A stretch of 7,438 nucleotides of DNA from Pseudomonadales bacterium (lineage in GTDB: Bacteria > Pseudomonadota > Gammaproteobacteria > Pseudomonadales > Azotimanducaceae): positions 1 through 7,438 of the forward strand of contig SKXG01000420.1 in NCBI GenBank assembly GCA_007128525.1, given 5' to 3'. The translations under genes were made by a program, and so were the position numbers. Numbering within the stretch: position 1 is the first letter of the stretch; each line of letters begins with the position of its first letter. This document shows positions 1-5,539 of the stretch, piece by piece. The notes under the pieces were generated by a model. It was not told where the DNA came from. It did no database searches and worked only from the letters and a program-made list of their open reading frames with translations.

Positions 1-301
1 CCGTTCCATGCAATGAGAATTCGACGCCTTCGCGTTCCAGCAAAAAACGCTGCTGATCTTCACTGTCCGGGCCGGCGCGACGCATGCTGATCCGTCCTTG
101 CGCGTTGATCACCCGATGCCAGGGCACGTCATGGTCATCAGGCAAGGCATGGAGCGCATAGCCCACCTGGCGGGCTTGGCGAGGCAATCCGGCCGCACGA
201 GCCACCTGGCCGTATGTGGCGACGCGGCCGCTCGGAATGCGCTGGACAATGGCGTAGATCCGCTGCCAGCGGCTTCCTGCCTGTGCGGGGTCAACCGGCA
301 T
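1..301 (-). CDS. atl: Alkyltransferase-like (ATL) protein, 3' end cut by window edge
   Basis: ATL proteins resemble the O6-alkylguanine methyltransferase domain but cannot transfer the alkyl group. They bind O6-alkylguanine, flip it out and mark it for nucleotide excision repair. One hundred codons are visible from ATG at 301, with no stop before the edge. Family members are about 100-130 residues, so only a few residues are probably missing. The diagnostic motif is PWHRV at residues 60-64: Trp61 stands where a true methyltransferase has its acceptor Cys. RVATYGQVA (26-34) carries the usual tyrosine, and ARQVGYAL (43-50) carries the arginine that enters the DNA helix in relatives. The start overlaps the end of the alkA gene by 11 bp, so translation is probably coupled and this is the third gene of a repair operon. 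I am confident of the family; the symbol is generic. Confidence 0.9.
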   Translation of the reverse strand, partial: MPVDPAQAGSRWQRIYAIVQRIPSGRVATYGQVARAAGLPRQARQVGYALHALPDDHDVPWHRVINAQGRISMRRAGPDSEDQQRFLLEREGVEFSLHGT

Positions 302-1262
302 CCGCTGACCCTGCGGCTTTCGGGTCTGGGATGGACGGAGTGTCTGTGGGCGGAATGCGGGCAGCCCACAGATGTGCCGCTGCGAGCGCGCGCCAGGGCC
401 GGAAGTGGTCCAGCCAGTCGGCCAGCGCGCTGCTGCGAGGTGGTGTTGCACTGCCGCGCAGACGCTGCAGCTGTCGGCGTACGGCCACATCACCGTGCAG
501 CGAGCCATCGAGATGACCAAAGCCACGCAGCAGCGTGTAATTGACGGTCCAGGGTCCGATGCCCTTGTAAGCCAGCAGCTGTGTGGTCAGGCGCTCTGGG
601 TCAAAGTGGCCGTCGGGTTCCAGGCCCAGCACGTTGTTGTCGATATCGCGGCTCAGGTTCAGCAGTGTATGGGCTTTGGCTTGCGAGAAGCCGAGCTGCG
701 CAAGGGTCTGGGGCGAGAGGCCTGCGAGGTTGCCGGCGTCCGGAAAGCAGTGCAACCCGCACGGATGCAACAGCGCGCAGTGGGCAATCAGGCGTCTCCG
801 GATGCTGACGGCGGCACTGAGGCTGATCTGTTGGCCGATGATGGCCCAGCTCAGTGCTTCGAATGCTGTCGGTGTCTGCGGAATGCGAAGCCCGGTGTTG
901 TGCCTGATCACCGGCCCCAGCTCCGGGTGCGCTGCGTGTTTGGCTTCAAAGGCTTCGATGTCCTGATCCAGGCCAAGCATCCGCTTTACCATGTTGCGCA
1001 GTGCGGGACGATCGGCGTCTGTCACCGGGCCAGACACCACCGCCTGGGCGCTGCTTCGGCCAAAGCGCAGGGTTAACTCGATAGCCAGGCCCTGCCAGCG
1101 CATGGCTTTGCGCAGGCTTTGCCGCTCAACCTGCTCAGCCAGCGCCTGGTGGTCGCGGGCGTGAAAGTTCAGGAGGTCACGGTGCCGATATCCCCGGGGC
1201 AGCGCCAGGCGACAGCGCAGGCTGTTTGACGGGCCGGGTTCGGAATGCGCCGTTCCGCTCAT
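291..1262 (-). CDS. alkA: DNA-3-methyladenine glycosylase II (AlkA family)
   Basis: This enzyme removes N3- and N7-alkylated purines and O2-alkylated pyrimidines from DNA, starting base excision repair in the cytoplasm. The product is 323 residues. An AlkA N-terminal region (about 18-95, beginning LALPRGYRHRDLLNFHARD) is followed by the helix-hairpin-helix glycosylase fold (about 125-300). The hairpin is at 228-240 (YKGIGPWTV), and Asp258 in LHGDVAVRR aligns without gaps to catalytic Asp238 of E. coli AlkA. FRPWRALAAAHLW (287-299) matches the conserved C-terminal helix. The frame stays open upstream to 1505, but that stretch lies inside the ada gene in another frame. ATG at 1262 was chosen because it forms an ATGA overlap with the ada stop codon and places the AlkA domain at the usual distance. 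The protein is slightly longer than the 282-residue E. coli enzyme, with a Pro/Ala-rich tail. Confidence 0.93.
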   Translation of the reverse strand: MSGTAHSEPGPSNSLRCRLALPRGYRHRDLLNFHARDHQALAEQVERQSLRKAMRWQGLAIELTLRFGRSSAQAVVSGPVTDADRPALRNMVKRMLGLDQDIEAFEAKHAAHPELGPVIRHNTGLRIPQTPTAFEALSWAIIGQQISLSAAVSIRRRLIAHCALLHPCGLHCFPDAGNLAGLSPQTLAQLGFSQAKAHTLLNLSRDIDNNVLGLEPDGHFDPERLTTQLLAYKGIGPWTVNYTLLRGFGHLDGSLHGDVAVRRQLQRLRGSATPPRSSALADWLDHFRPWRALAAAHLWAARIPPTDTPSIPDPKAAGSADAG

Positions 1263-2152
1263 GTCTGACGTTGGGTCTGGTCGCTGGTCCGCGTTTTCTC
1301 TCCATCGGCCTCGCGTGCCAGCAGTATTTGTTTGCGGGCCAGCCCCCAGCGATAACCCGATGGGTGGCCGTCCTGCCGTACGACCCGATGACAGGGCACC
1401 GCCACGGCAAGGCGGTTTGCGGCACAGGCGCGTGCCACAGCCCGCGTCGCATTGGGGGCGCCGATGGCGTTTGCGACTGCCGTATAGCTGCGGGTTTCTC
1501 CACACGGAATCTCGCGCAGCGCCTGCCAGACTTTTTGTTGGAAGGCCGTACCCTGTATGTCCAGCGGCAGCGTATTTGGCAGTCCGGGGTCTTCAATCAG
1601 GCCAATGACCTCGGCGACGCGCTGCTCGAAGTCAGCATCGGCGCCTACCAGCTCGGCCGCCGGGAAGCTGTCCTGCAGCGCTTTTAGCAGCGCTGTCGCA
1701 TCGTCACCGAGCAGTATGGCACAGACGCCGCGGGCGGTTTCGGCAACCAACACGGCGCCAAGTGTGCACTGGGCAACAGCAAAATGGATTCGAACGCCCT
1801 GGCCACCACGTTTGAACGCGCCGGGCGTCATGCCGAGGTGGCCGGGTGCGGCTTCGTAGTATCGCCCCGAAGACGCATAGCCGGCGGCATAGATGGCGTC
1901 GCTGACCCGTGTCGTCGTCTGCAGCGCCGTTCGGACCTGTCGGCGCCGGTGCGCCTGCAGGTAGGCGCGAGGCGTGAGGCCCGTATGTGCCTTAAACACG
2001 CGATGCAGATGCGAGGGACTCCAGCCCGCGAGGGCAGCCAGTTCGCGGACGTCGGGTGGGGCTTCGGCGGTCTCCATGAACCGGCACAGTCCGGCCACCA
2101 GCTCCTGTTGGGTGACTTGCTGCTGGTTGCCTGGCGGATGCTTTGATGCCAT
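1259..2152 (-). CDS. ada: Ada-type AraC regulator / O6-methylguanine-DNA methyltransferase, lacking the N-terminal sensor domain
   Basis: The 297-residue protein fuses an AraC-type helix-turn-helix region (about 18-115; LAALAGWSPSHLHRVFKAH, then a second helix pair ending near SSGRYYE) to an O6-alkylguanine methyltransferase domain (about 122-282). The acceptor motif PCHRV is at 253-257 with Cys254, followed by SGYRWGLARKQ as in E. coli Ada. The methyltransferase moves the alkyl group from O6-alkylguanine or O4-alkylthymine to this cysteine in a suicide reaction. E. coli Ada (354 residues) begins with a zinc domain whose Cys38 accepts methyl groups from phosphotriesters and switches on transcription. 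Here only about 17 residues precede the HTH, so that sensor is absent. It is the first gene of the ada-alkA-atl cassette, sharing 4 bp (ATGA) with alkA. ATG at 2152 is the plausible start, although its ribosome site is weak (AGG at about 8 bp). It may regulate its own operon, but this is inferred. Confidence 0.92.
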   Translation of the reverse strand: MASKHPPGNQQQVTQQELVAGLCRFMETAEAPPDVRELAALAGWSPSHLHRVFKAHTGLTPRAYLQAHRRRQVRTALQTTTRVSDAIYAAGYASSGRYYEAAPGHLGMTPGAFKRGGQGVRIHFAVAQCTLGAVLVAETARGVCAILLGDDATALLKALQDSFPAAELVGADADFEQRVAEVIGLIEDPGLPNTLPLDIQGTAFQQKVWQALREIPCGETRSYTAVANAIGAPNATRAVARACAANRLAVAVPCHRVVRQDGHPSGYRWGLARKQILLAREADGEKTRTSDQTQRQT

Positions 2153-2184
2153 GTCATGGCCTGTCTGCTGATGGCGTCGGCGTT

Positions 2185-2190
2185 ATTCTA
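2185..2190 (-). promoter_or_regulatory. Candidate -10 element for the ada operon
   Basis: On the minus strand TAGAAT matches 5 of 6 positions of the sigma-70 -10 consensus and lies about 33 bases before the ada start codon. No good -35 hexamer is found at 16-18 bp upstream, where the sequence is GC-rich. Such a promoter would need an activator, which would suit an AraC-type protein, but that is inference. Confidence 0.3.
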
Positions 2191-2244
2191 GGCAAGTGGC
2201 GGGCGGTGGGCACTCCGCTTTCTGCTGTCCGCCGTTGACGACAC

Positions 2245-2264
2245 CCGGACCCGTCTGGGCCCGG
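2245..2264 (-). other. Hairpin downstream of the cupin gene
   Basis: Two 8-base arms (2245-2252 and 2257-2264) enclose a 4-base loop. Read on the minus strand all eight pairs form, one of them G-U; on the plus strand that pair becomes an A-C mismatch. The structure therefore favours minus-strand RNA, that is, transcripts leaving the cupin gene, which stops at 2281. No run of U follows, so it is not a standard intrinsic terminator. It may mark the 3' end of the tetR-cupin transcript. The rest of the 128-base gap to ada shows only the candidate -10. Confidence 0.4.
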
Positions 2265-2280
2265 ATGCCGCCAGTCGGGT

Positions 2281-2754
2281 TTACTCGGTTGCGATGGCGT
2301 CAACCGGTTCTTCAAAGGCAATGAACAGCACACATTCCTCGTCGGAGCGGCAATGTGCGGTATGAGGCAGCCTGGCCGGGCCATAGGCATAGGTGCCCGG
2401 CGTCATGATCACGGGATCCTGGCCGTCATAGTCGACTTCAAATTCGCCCGCAACCAGCACCATGCGCTCGGCAGATGTGTGCCAATGATGTGCCACCGTG
2501 GAATTACCGGGCACACGCAGGAAGACGTCCGCATTGTGGCTTGCCGGGTCGCCCTGCAAGACAGCCAGTCCGCAGCCTTCAGGCATGAACTCGGGACAGG
2601 GCCCCCACGTCAGGTCGTCATCATCTGCAGTCCAGATAAAGGCATGATTACCGGCCTGCGCCGGCATGGTGATCAGCAGAGCGCCCATACACAGCAGGGC
2701 GGTCAATGCGGCAGTCAGAACGGCTTGTTGCGTTAGTTGGGTTTTTGGTTGCAT
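2281..2754 (-). CDS. Exported single-domain cupin protein
   Basis: The 157-residue product has a signal peptide: a short polar start, a hydrophobic core at about 11-30 and a likely cleavage after AQA at 32-34. It should act in the periplasm. The mature part is one cupin barrel. Motif 1 resembles the G-x-HxH-x-E-x-G pattern: Gly83, His90, His92, Glu96 and Gly103, with an extra His89. Motif 2 includes PGTYAYGP (119-126) and His131. These are the usual ligands for a divalent metal. Four cysteines (53, 61, 135, 141) could form disulfides in the periplasm. The start has a very strong ribosome site, GGAGGGG, 5 bases before ATG. It lies 86 bp downstream of the TetR-type gene and probably shares its transcript. 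The catalytic activity cannot be deduced; small cupins include dioxygenases, isomerases and binding proteins. Confidence 0.8.
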   Translation of the reverse strand: MQPKTQLTQQAVLTAALTALLCMGALLITMPAQAGNHAFIWTADDDDLTWGPCPEFMPEGCGLAVLQGDPASHNADVFLRVPGNSTVAHHWHTSAERMVLVAGEFEVDYDGQDPVIMTPGTYAYGPARLPHTAHCRSDEECVLFIAFEEPVDAIATE

Positions 2755-2780
2755 GGTTTCCCCTCCACTTAACGGGTGTT

Positions 2781-2811
2781 GCTCCGGAACCGGCCGGACC
2801 GGAATCGGAGC
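2781..2811 (-). other. Nested inverted repeat in the cupin leader
   Basis: Outer arms of six perfectly complementary bases (2781-2786 and 2806-2811) enclose a second, inner stem of CCGG (2790-2793 and 2799-2802) around a 5-base loop. In minus-strand RNA it would end about 27 bases before the cupin start codon, close to the strong ribosome site. It could act as a transcript-stabilising element, attenuator or weak terminator. No U-run follows. Confidence 0.45.
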
Positions 2812-2815
2812 GCCG

Positions 2816-2835
2816 GCAGGCTGCCTGCAGCCTGC
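2816..2835 (-). other. Perfect 8-bp hairpin just after the TetR-type gene
   Basis: Arms 2816-2823 and 2828-2835 are perfectly complementary (GCAGGCTG / CAGCCTGC) around the 4-base loop CCTG. The hairpin begins 5 bases after the tetR stop codon. With no following U-run it is at best an unusual terminator. With the adjacent nested repeat it makes a highly structured spacer between tetR and the cupin gene. Confidence 0.5.
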
Positions 2836-2840
2836 AAGCC

Positions 2841-3440
2841 TTAAGGTTGTGCGGTCGGCGCCGTCCCCAAGGCGCCAAAATAGAAATCCAGAATATCATT
2901 GAGTGCGGCGGGGTCGCGCTGCAGCCGTGAGCGCAGCGCTGCCCCCTCCCAGCAGTTCAGCAGCAGGTTGGCCAGGTGATCCGGATCCTGCGACTGGTCC
3001 AGCGCGCCGGCCTTCTGGGCCTCCCGCAGACACCCCGAGAGCCGGCCGGCGATGGTCTCAAAGCAATGCTCTATGGCAGCGCTGAACGTCGGGTTGATTG
3101 CCGCCAGCTCCTGACCGAGGTTACCGAGCAGGCAGCCGAGATGTCCTTCTTGCGCATATTTGTCGCGGGACAGCTCGAAGAATCGCTTTACCCGTGCCAA
3201 TGGCGGATTTGCTCTGTCAGTGAGGCATTGCGTCAGGCCCTCATGGACCTGATCCATATACTGGTCTACCGCTTCAAGTGCGAAAGCCTGCTTGCTGGCG
3301 AAGTGATGATAGAAAGAGCCCTTGGGCACACCAGTCTTCTGTAACAGGGTCTGGATGCCCAGGTCGTTGTAACCGTGTTCAAGCAGCAACTGCATGCCGT
3401 CTTCGAGGAGCTGCTGCCTGGTGGATTTTCGTTCGGCCAT
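2841..3440 (-). CDS. TetR-family regulator, NemR/AcuR-like
   Basis: The 199-residue product is a typical TetR-family repressor. It has an N-terminal helix-turn-helix (LGIQTLLQKTGVPKGSFYHHF, 27-47) and an all-helical ligand and dimer domain. GCLLGNLGQELA (102-113) is the signature of the NemR/AcuR branch, and its Cys103 aligns with redox-sensing Cys106 of E. coli NemR (alignment made from memory). NemR responds to bleach, N-ethylmaleimide and reactive aldehydes. NemR Lys175, its sulfenamide partner, appears to be Arg172 here. ATG at 3440 was chosen because MAERKSTRQQLL begins the TetR fold as usual; the open frame back to 3572 would add 44 low-complexity residues and read through the operator. 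It is divergent from the GNAT gene, with a palindromic operator at 3522-3537, so it probably represses itself and the acetyltransferase. The cupin lies downstream on the same strand. Confidence 0.9.
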   Translation of the reverse strand: MAERKSTRQQLLEDGMQLLLEHGYNDLGIQTLLQKTGVPKGSFYHHFASKQAFALEAVDQYMDQVHEGLTQCLTDRANPPLARVKRFFELSRDKYAQEGHLGCLLGNLGQELAAINPTFSAAIEHCFETIAGRLSGCLREAQKAGALDQSQDPDHLANLLLNCWEGAALRSRLQRDPAALNDILDFYFGALGTAPTAQP

Positions 3441-3516
3441 GATCTGCGTATTCTTTGCTGATCCGTCTGAGCAGCTTTCGGTCGAGCTTGAGCTGGCTGC
3501 GTTTGCAGGCGCTGTA

Positions 3517-3546
3517 TTGGCTAGACCGACCGGTCTGCTGGAATAT
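3517..3546 (+). promoter_or_regulatory. Candidate promoter for the GNAT gene
   Basis: TTGGCT (3517-3522) is a moderate -35 match, and GAATAT (3541-3546) is a possible -10 at 18 bp spacing. The operator palindrome fills the spacer, a classic repression geometry. The hexamers are imperfect, so the call rests mostly on position. Confidence 0.35.
3522..3537. promoter_or_regulatory. Palindromic operator for the NemR-like TetR regulator
   Basis: TAGACCGACCGGTCTG is an inverted repeat in which six pairs match (3523-3528 against 3531-3536). It resembles the TAGAC...GTCTA palindromes bound by NemR and relatives. It sits in the tetR-GNAT divergent region, 82 bases before the tetR start. It overlaps the likely transcription start of tetR and the candidate -35/spacer of the GNAT gene, so one bound dimer could block both directions. 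Binding by the adjacent regulator is inferred. Confidence 0.7.
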
Positions 3547-3572
3547 CGTACCGCGCCTGTAAGCGGGGTCAA
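3542..3572 (-). promoter_or_regulatory. Candidate promoter for the TetR-type gene
   Basis: On the minus strand TTGACC (3567-3572) matches 5 of 6 consensus -35 bases. GATATT (3542-3547) is a weaker -10 at 19 bp spacing. The operator lies immediately downstream, at the expected start of transcription, which fits autorepression. Confidence 0.4.
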
Positions 3573-3631
3573 GGGGATGGCCTGACGTGAGCACCGAGAA
3601 CCGGTATTTTAGGCGCAGGGAGGGCGCTGCC

Positions 3632-4273
3632 ATGACGACATTGATCGATCCCCGGCGGATTCAGCTTCGGCGCGCCTGGCTGGCGCCAGGGCATTGGGCC
3701 GCCGGGCAGATTCACGCCACCGATCCGGCGTTGTTTGAGGCGATGCATGCCCACCAGCCGGATCTTATGACCGACCACCTCGCCGCGCAGTGCGCGGCGC
3801 CGCAAGGCCTGTTCTCGCACCGCTGGGCCACGGTCGCCGTGCTGGATGAACGGCCCCTGGGCCTGATGCTCGGACACACCGCGGCCAACCATCGGGCCGA
3901 GGCTGAGCCTTTCGGCCAGCAAGCGGTCCAGGTACTTGGGGAGGCCGGCTTTTCTGCCTTGGGGCGAGCTTTCGAACAGTTACGATACCTGCTGCCCGTG
4001 GTACCACAGGGCACCTGGTATCTGCAGAATCTGGCCGTCAGTTCTGAGGCGCAGGGTCGTGGACTGGGTGAGCGTTTGTTGCGTGAAGCCATGGATCAGG
4101 CTCGTGCGGCAGGTTGCCGCCAGCTGCATCTGGACGTCTACGAAGGCAATCCAGCCGAGCGCCTTTATGAGCGCGTTGGGTTCCGGGTGCTGGTTCGAAC
4201 CGAGGTGCCTGCACTGCGGTCGCAAGGACTTGGCATGCATTTGCGTATGGTGCTGGACCTGGCACCGGGATGA
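3632..4273 (+). CDS. GNAT-family N-acetyltransferase
   Basis: The 213-residue product carries a GNAT fold in its C-terminal half. WYLQNLAVSSEAQGRGLGER (129-148) contains the beta-4 strand and the Q-G-R-G-L-G loop that holds the acetyl-CoA pyrophosphate. YEGNPAERLYERVGF (170-184) is motif B with the usual asparagine and tyrosine. The first 100 or so residues are less conserved and probably shape the acceptor site; the substrate cannot be named. The frame is open from a GTG at 3587, but ATG at 3632 has a strong ribosome site (AGGGAGGG at 3617-3624, 7 bases away) and is preferred. The GTG would add 15 residues, MSTENRYFRRREGAA, that look unlike a domain. Divergence from a NemR-like regulator with a shared operator suggests induction by an electrophile or toxic compound that this enzyme may help detoxify. 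That is an inference. Confidence 0.88.
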   Translation: MTTLIDPRRIQLRRAWLAPGHWAAGQIHATDPALFEAMHAHQPDLMTDHLAAQCAAPQGLFSHRWATVAVLDERPLGLMLGHTAANHRAEAEPFGQQAVQVLGEAGFSALGRAFEQLRYLLPVVPQGTWYLQNLAVSSEAQGRGLGERLLREAMDQARAAGCRQLHLDVYEGNPAERLYERVGFRVLVRTEVPALRSQGLGMHLRMVLDLAPG

Positions 4274-4456
4274 TGATCTACCGCCCGCTCACAGCCATGT
4301 AGTGCGGCGCCTGTGAACGCCATCACACTTTCTTGCCGGGAAGGGGCGGTGTGCGCAAGAAGCGCTGACGCATCCATTACATCCTGCCTACGGCACCATC
4401 TGGGCATTTAGGCAATACGGTCTACACTTTGATCGGACTCTTGCCTGGACGCCGTC
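4274..4456. other. Intergenic region with two inverted repeats
   Basis: No gene is seen here. Two loose inverted repeats are present: TCACAG/CTGTGA (4289-4294 and 4311-4316) and TTCTTGC/GCAAGAA (4330-4336 and 4355-4361, 18-base loop). Neither is followed by a T-run. They may be the 3' end of the GNAT transcript or regulator sites. The last 60 bases should hold the cyclase promoter. Confidence 0.4.
4401..4428 (+). promoter_or_regulatory. Weak candidate promoter for the diguanylate cyclase gene
   Basis: TGGGCA (4401-4406) and TACACT (4423-4428) each match 4 of 6 sigma-70 consensus bases at 16 bp spacing. This would give a leader of about 20 bases. The match is weak, and a promoter elsewhere or another sigma factor is possible. 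Confidence 0.25.
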
Positions 4457-5491
4457 ATGAGACGCCTGCTCGGACTGGACGAGTTTGCCGAAGAACAACT
4501 CGCTTTTTATGGGACCATTGCCATGCGTATGGCTGTGCTGACGGCAGTGGTCCTGACGCCATTCTCTTTGTATCACTTTCTTTATGGCCATCTCAGTGTG
4601 GCCATCTCTACTGCCATTGTGGTCGTGCTCAAAACGGGTGTCATGCTGTATTTGCGCAGTGGTGGGTCTGGCCTGATCGGTGTGCACATTGTGGCACTTA
4701 CCTACTCCACCAGTGTCGCGATGACCGTATACGTCATGGGCAGTACCGCCTACTTCTGGCTGTTTGTGGCACTGGTCGGCTCCTTTTACAGCCTGCCCAG
4801 CCGATCCGCACTGATCATCAATGCGCTCCTCTGCCTTGCGGTGCTACCGGTCATGCTCGGTGATGCCGAGCTCGGTATACGCTTGATGGTGACGCTCTCT
4901 ATGGTCTTCCTGTTCGGCCACATATTGGCGCAACAGGTCCGCAACCAAAGCGTTGAACTCCACCGTTTGGCGCGGATTGATCCGCTGACTGGTGCGGGGA
5001 ACCGCCGCTTTATGGACGAAGAGCTTGATCGGGCAGCCGCTGAACATGAACGCACCGACCAACCCGTATCGCTGCTGGTGCTTGATCTGGACCACTTCAA
5101 ACGCGTCAACGACCAGTTTGGCCACAAGCGTGGCGACAATGTCCTCGAAGCAGTTGCTGACACCTTGCGTGCGCGATTGCGACGCAGTGACTGGCTGTTT
5201 CGATTTGGCGGTGAAGAATTCGTGATCCTGGCGCCGGCTACGGGAAGCGACGGCGCGCTGCAACTTGCCGAAGAATTGCGCGGCGCAATCGCTGCTCTGA
5301 GTCTGCCCGACCTGCCGCCGCTGACAGCATCGGTTGGCGTGGCCCAGCGCAATAAAGGTGAAACAGCCAGTGCCTGGCTGGTGCGCGCAGACTCAGCCTT
5401 GTATACCGCCAAAGGTGCGGGCCGGAATGCGGTGCACGAAGCAGGGCCAGATCCGCTTCAGCACCTGATGCCGAAAGTCGCTGGAACCTGA
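4457..5491 (+). CDS. Membrane-bound diguanylate cyclase (GGDEF domain)
   Basis: The enzyme joins two GTP into cyclic di-GMP, the second messenger that favours biofilm and reduces motility. The 344-residue protein has about six hydrophobic segments (roughly 24-44, 47-67, 73-95, 98-114, 117-135 and 140-160), likely a membrane sensor module. A short linker leads to a GGDEF domain (about 172-328). RIDPLTGAGNRRF (173-185) is the standard opening, and LDLDHFKRVND (209-219) holds the metal-binding aspartates. The active-site loop is GGEEF (251-255). RRSD (242-245) is a canonical RxxD inhibitory site, five residues before GGEEF, so product inhibition is expected. No phosphodiesterase (EAL) domain is attached. 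ATG at 4457 is the first ATG after an in-frame TGA near 4430; its ribosome site is poor. The ankyrin protein gene starts 48 bases downstream and may be co-transcribed. The sensed signal is unknown. Confidence 0.93.
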   Translation: MRRLLGLDEFAEEQLAFYGTIAMRMAVLTAVVLTPFSLYHFLYGHLSVAISTAIVVVLKTGVMLYLRSGGSGLIGVHIVALTYSTSVAMTVYVMGSTAYFWLFVALVGSFYSLPSRSALIINALLCLAVLPVMLGDAELGIRLMVTLSMVFLFGHILAQQVRNQSVELHRLARIDPLTGAGNRRFMDEELDRAAAEHERTDQPVSLLVLDLDHFKRVNDQFGHKRGDNVLEAVADTLRARLRRSDWLFRFGGEEFVILAPATGSDGALQLAEELRGAIAALSLPDLPPLTASVGVAQRNKGETASAWLVRADSALYTAKGAGRNAVHEAGPDPLQHLMPKVAGT

Positions 5492-5539
5492 TAGCACTGG
5501 TTTTGAACAACAGAAACGCAAATCGTGATAGGGATGGAT

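Noticed and set aside
372..1076. 234-residue open frame on the plus strand
   Set aside because: It lies entirely opposite alkA, whose catalytic motifs are intact. It shows no domain pattern and reflects the GC-rich antisense frame.
1263..1505. N-terminal extension of AlkA to 404 residues
   Set aside because: It overlaps the methyltransferase domain of ada in another frame and contains no AlkA-like sequence. The ATGA junction at 1259-1262 explains the start.
1784..2146. 120-residue open frame on the plus strand
   Set aside because: It is the antisense shadow of the Ada HTH region and has no plausible domain.
2153..2280. E. coli-type Ada box upstream of ada
   Set aside because: A GCAA/TTGC tetramer is present near 2191, but the partner AAT is not at the required spacing, so no Ada box can be claimed.
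3441..3572. N-terminal extension of the TetR-type regulator
   Set aside because: It would translate through the operator and promoter region and adds serine/alanine-rich sequence with no counterpart in the family.
4330..4361. Intrinsic terminator after the GNAT gene
   Set aside because: The 7-base arms are separated by an 18-base loop and no T-run follows, so it is recorded only as an inverted repeat.
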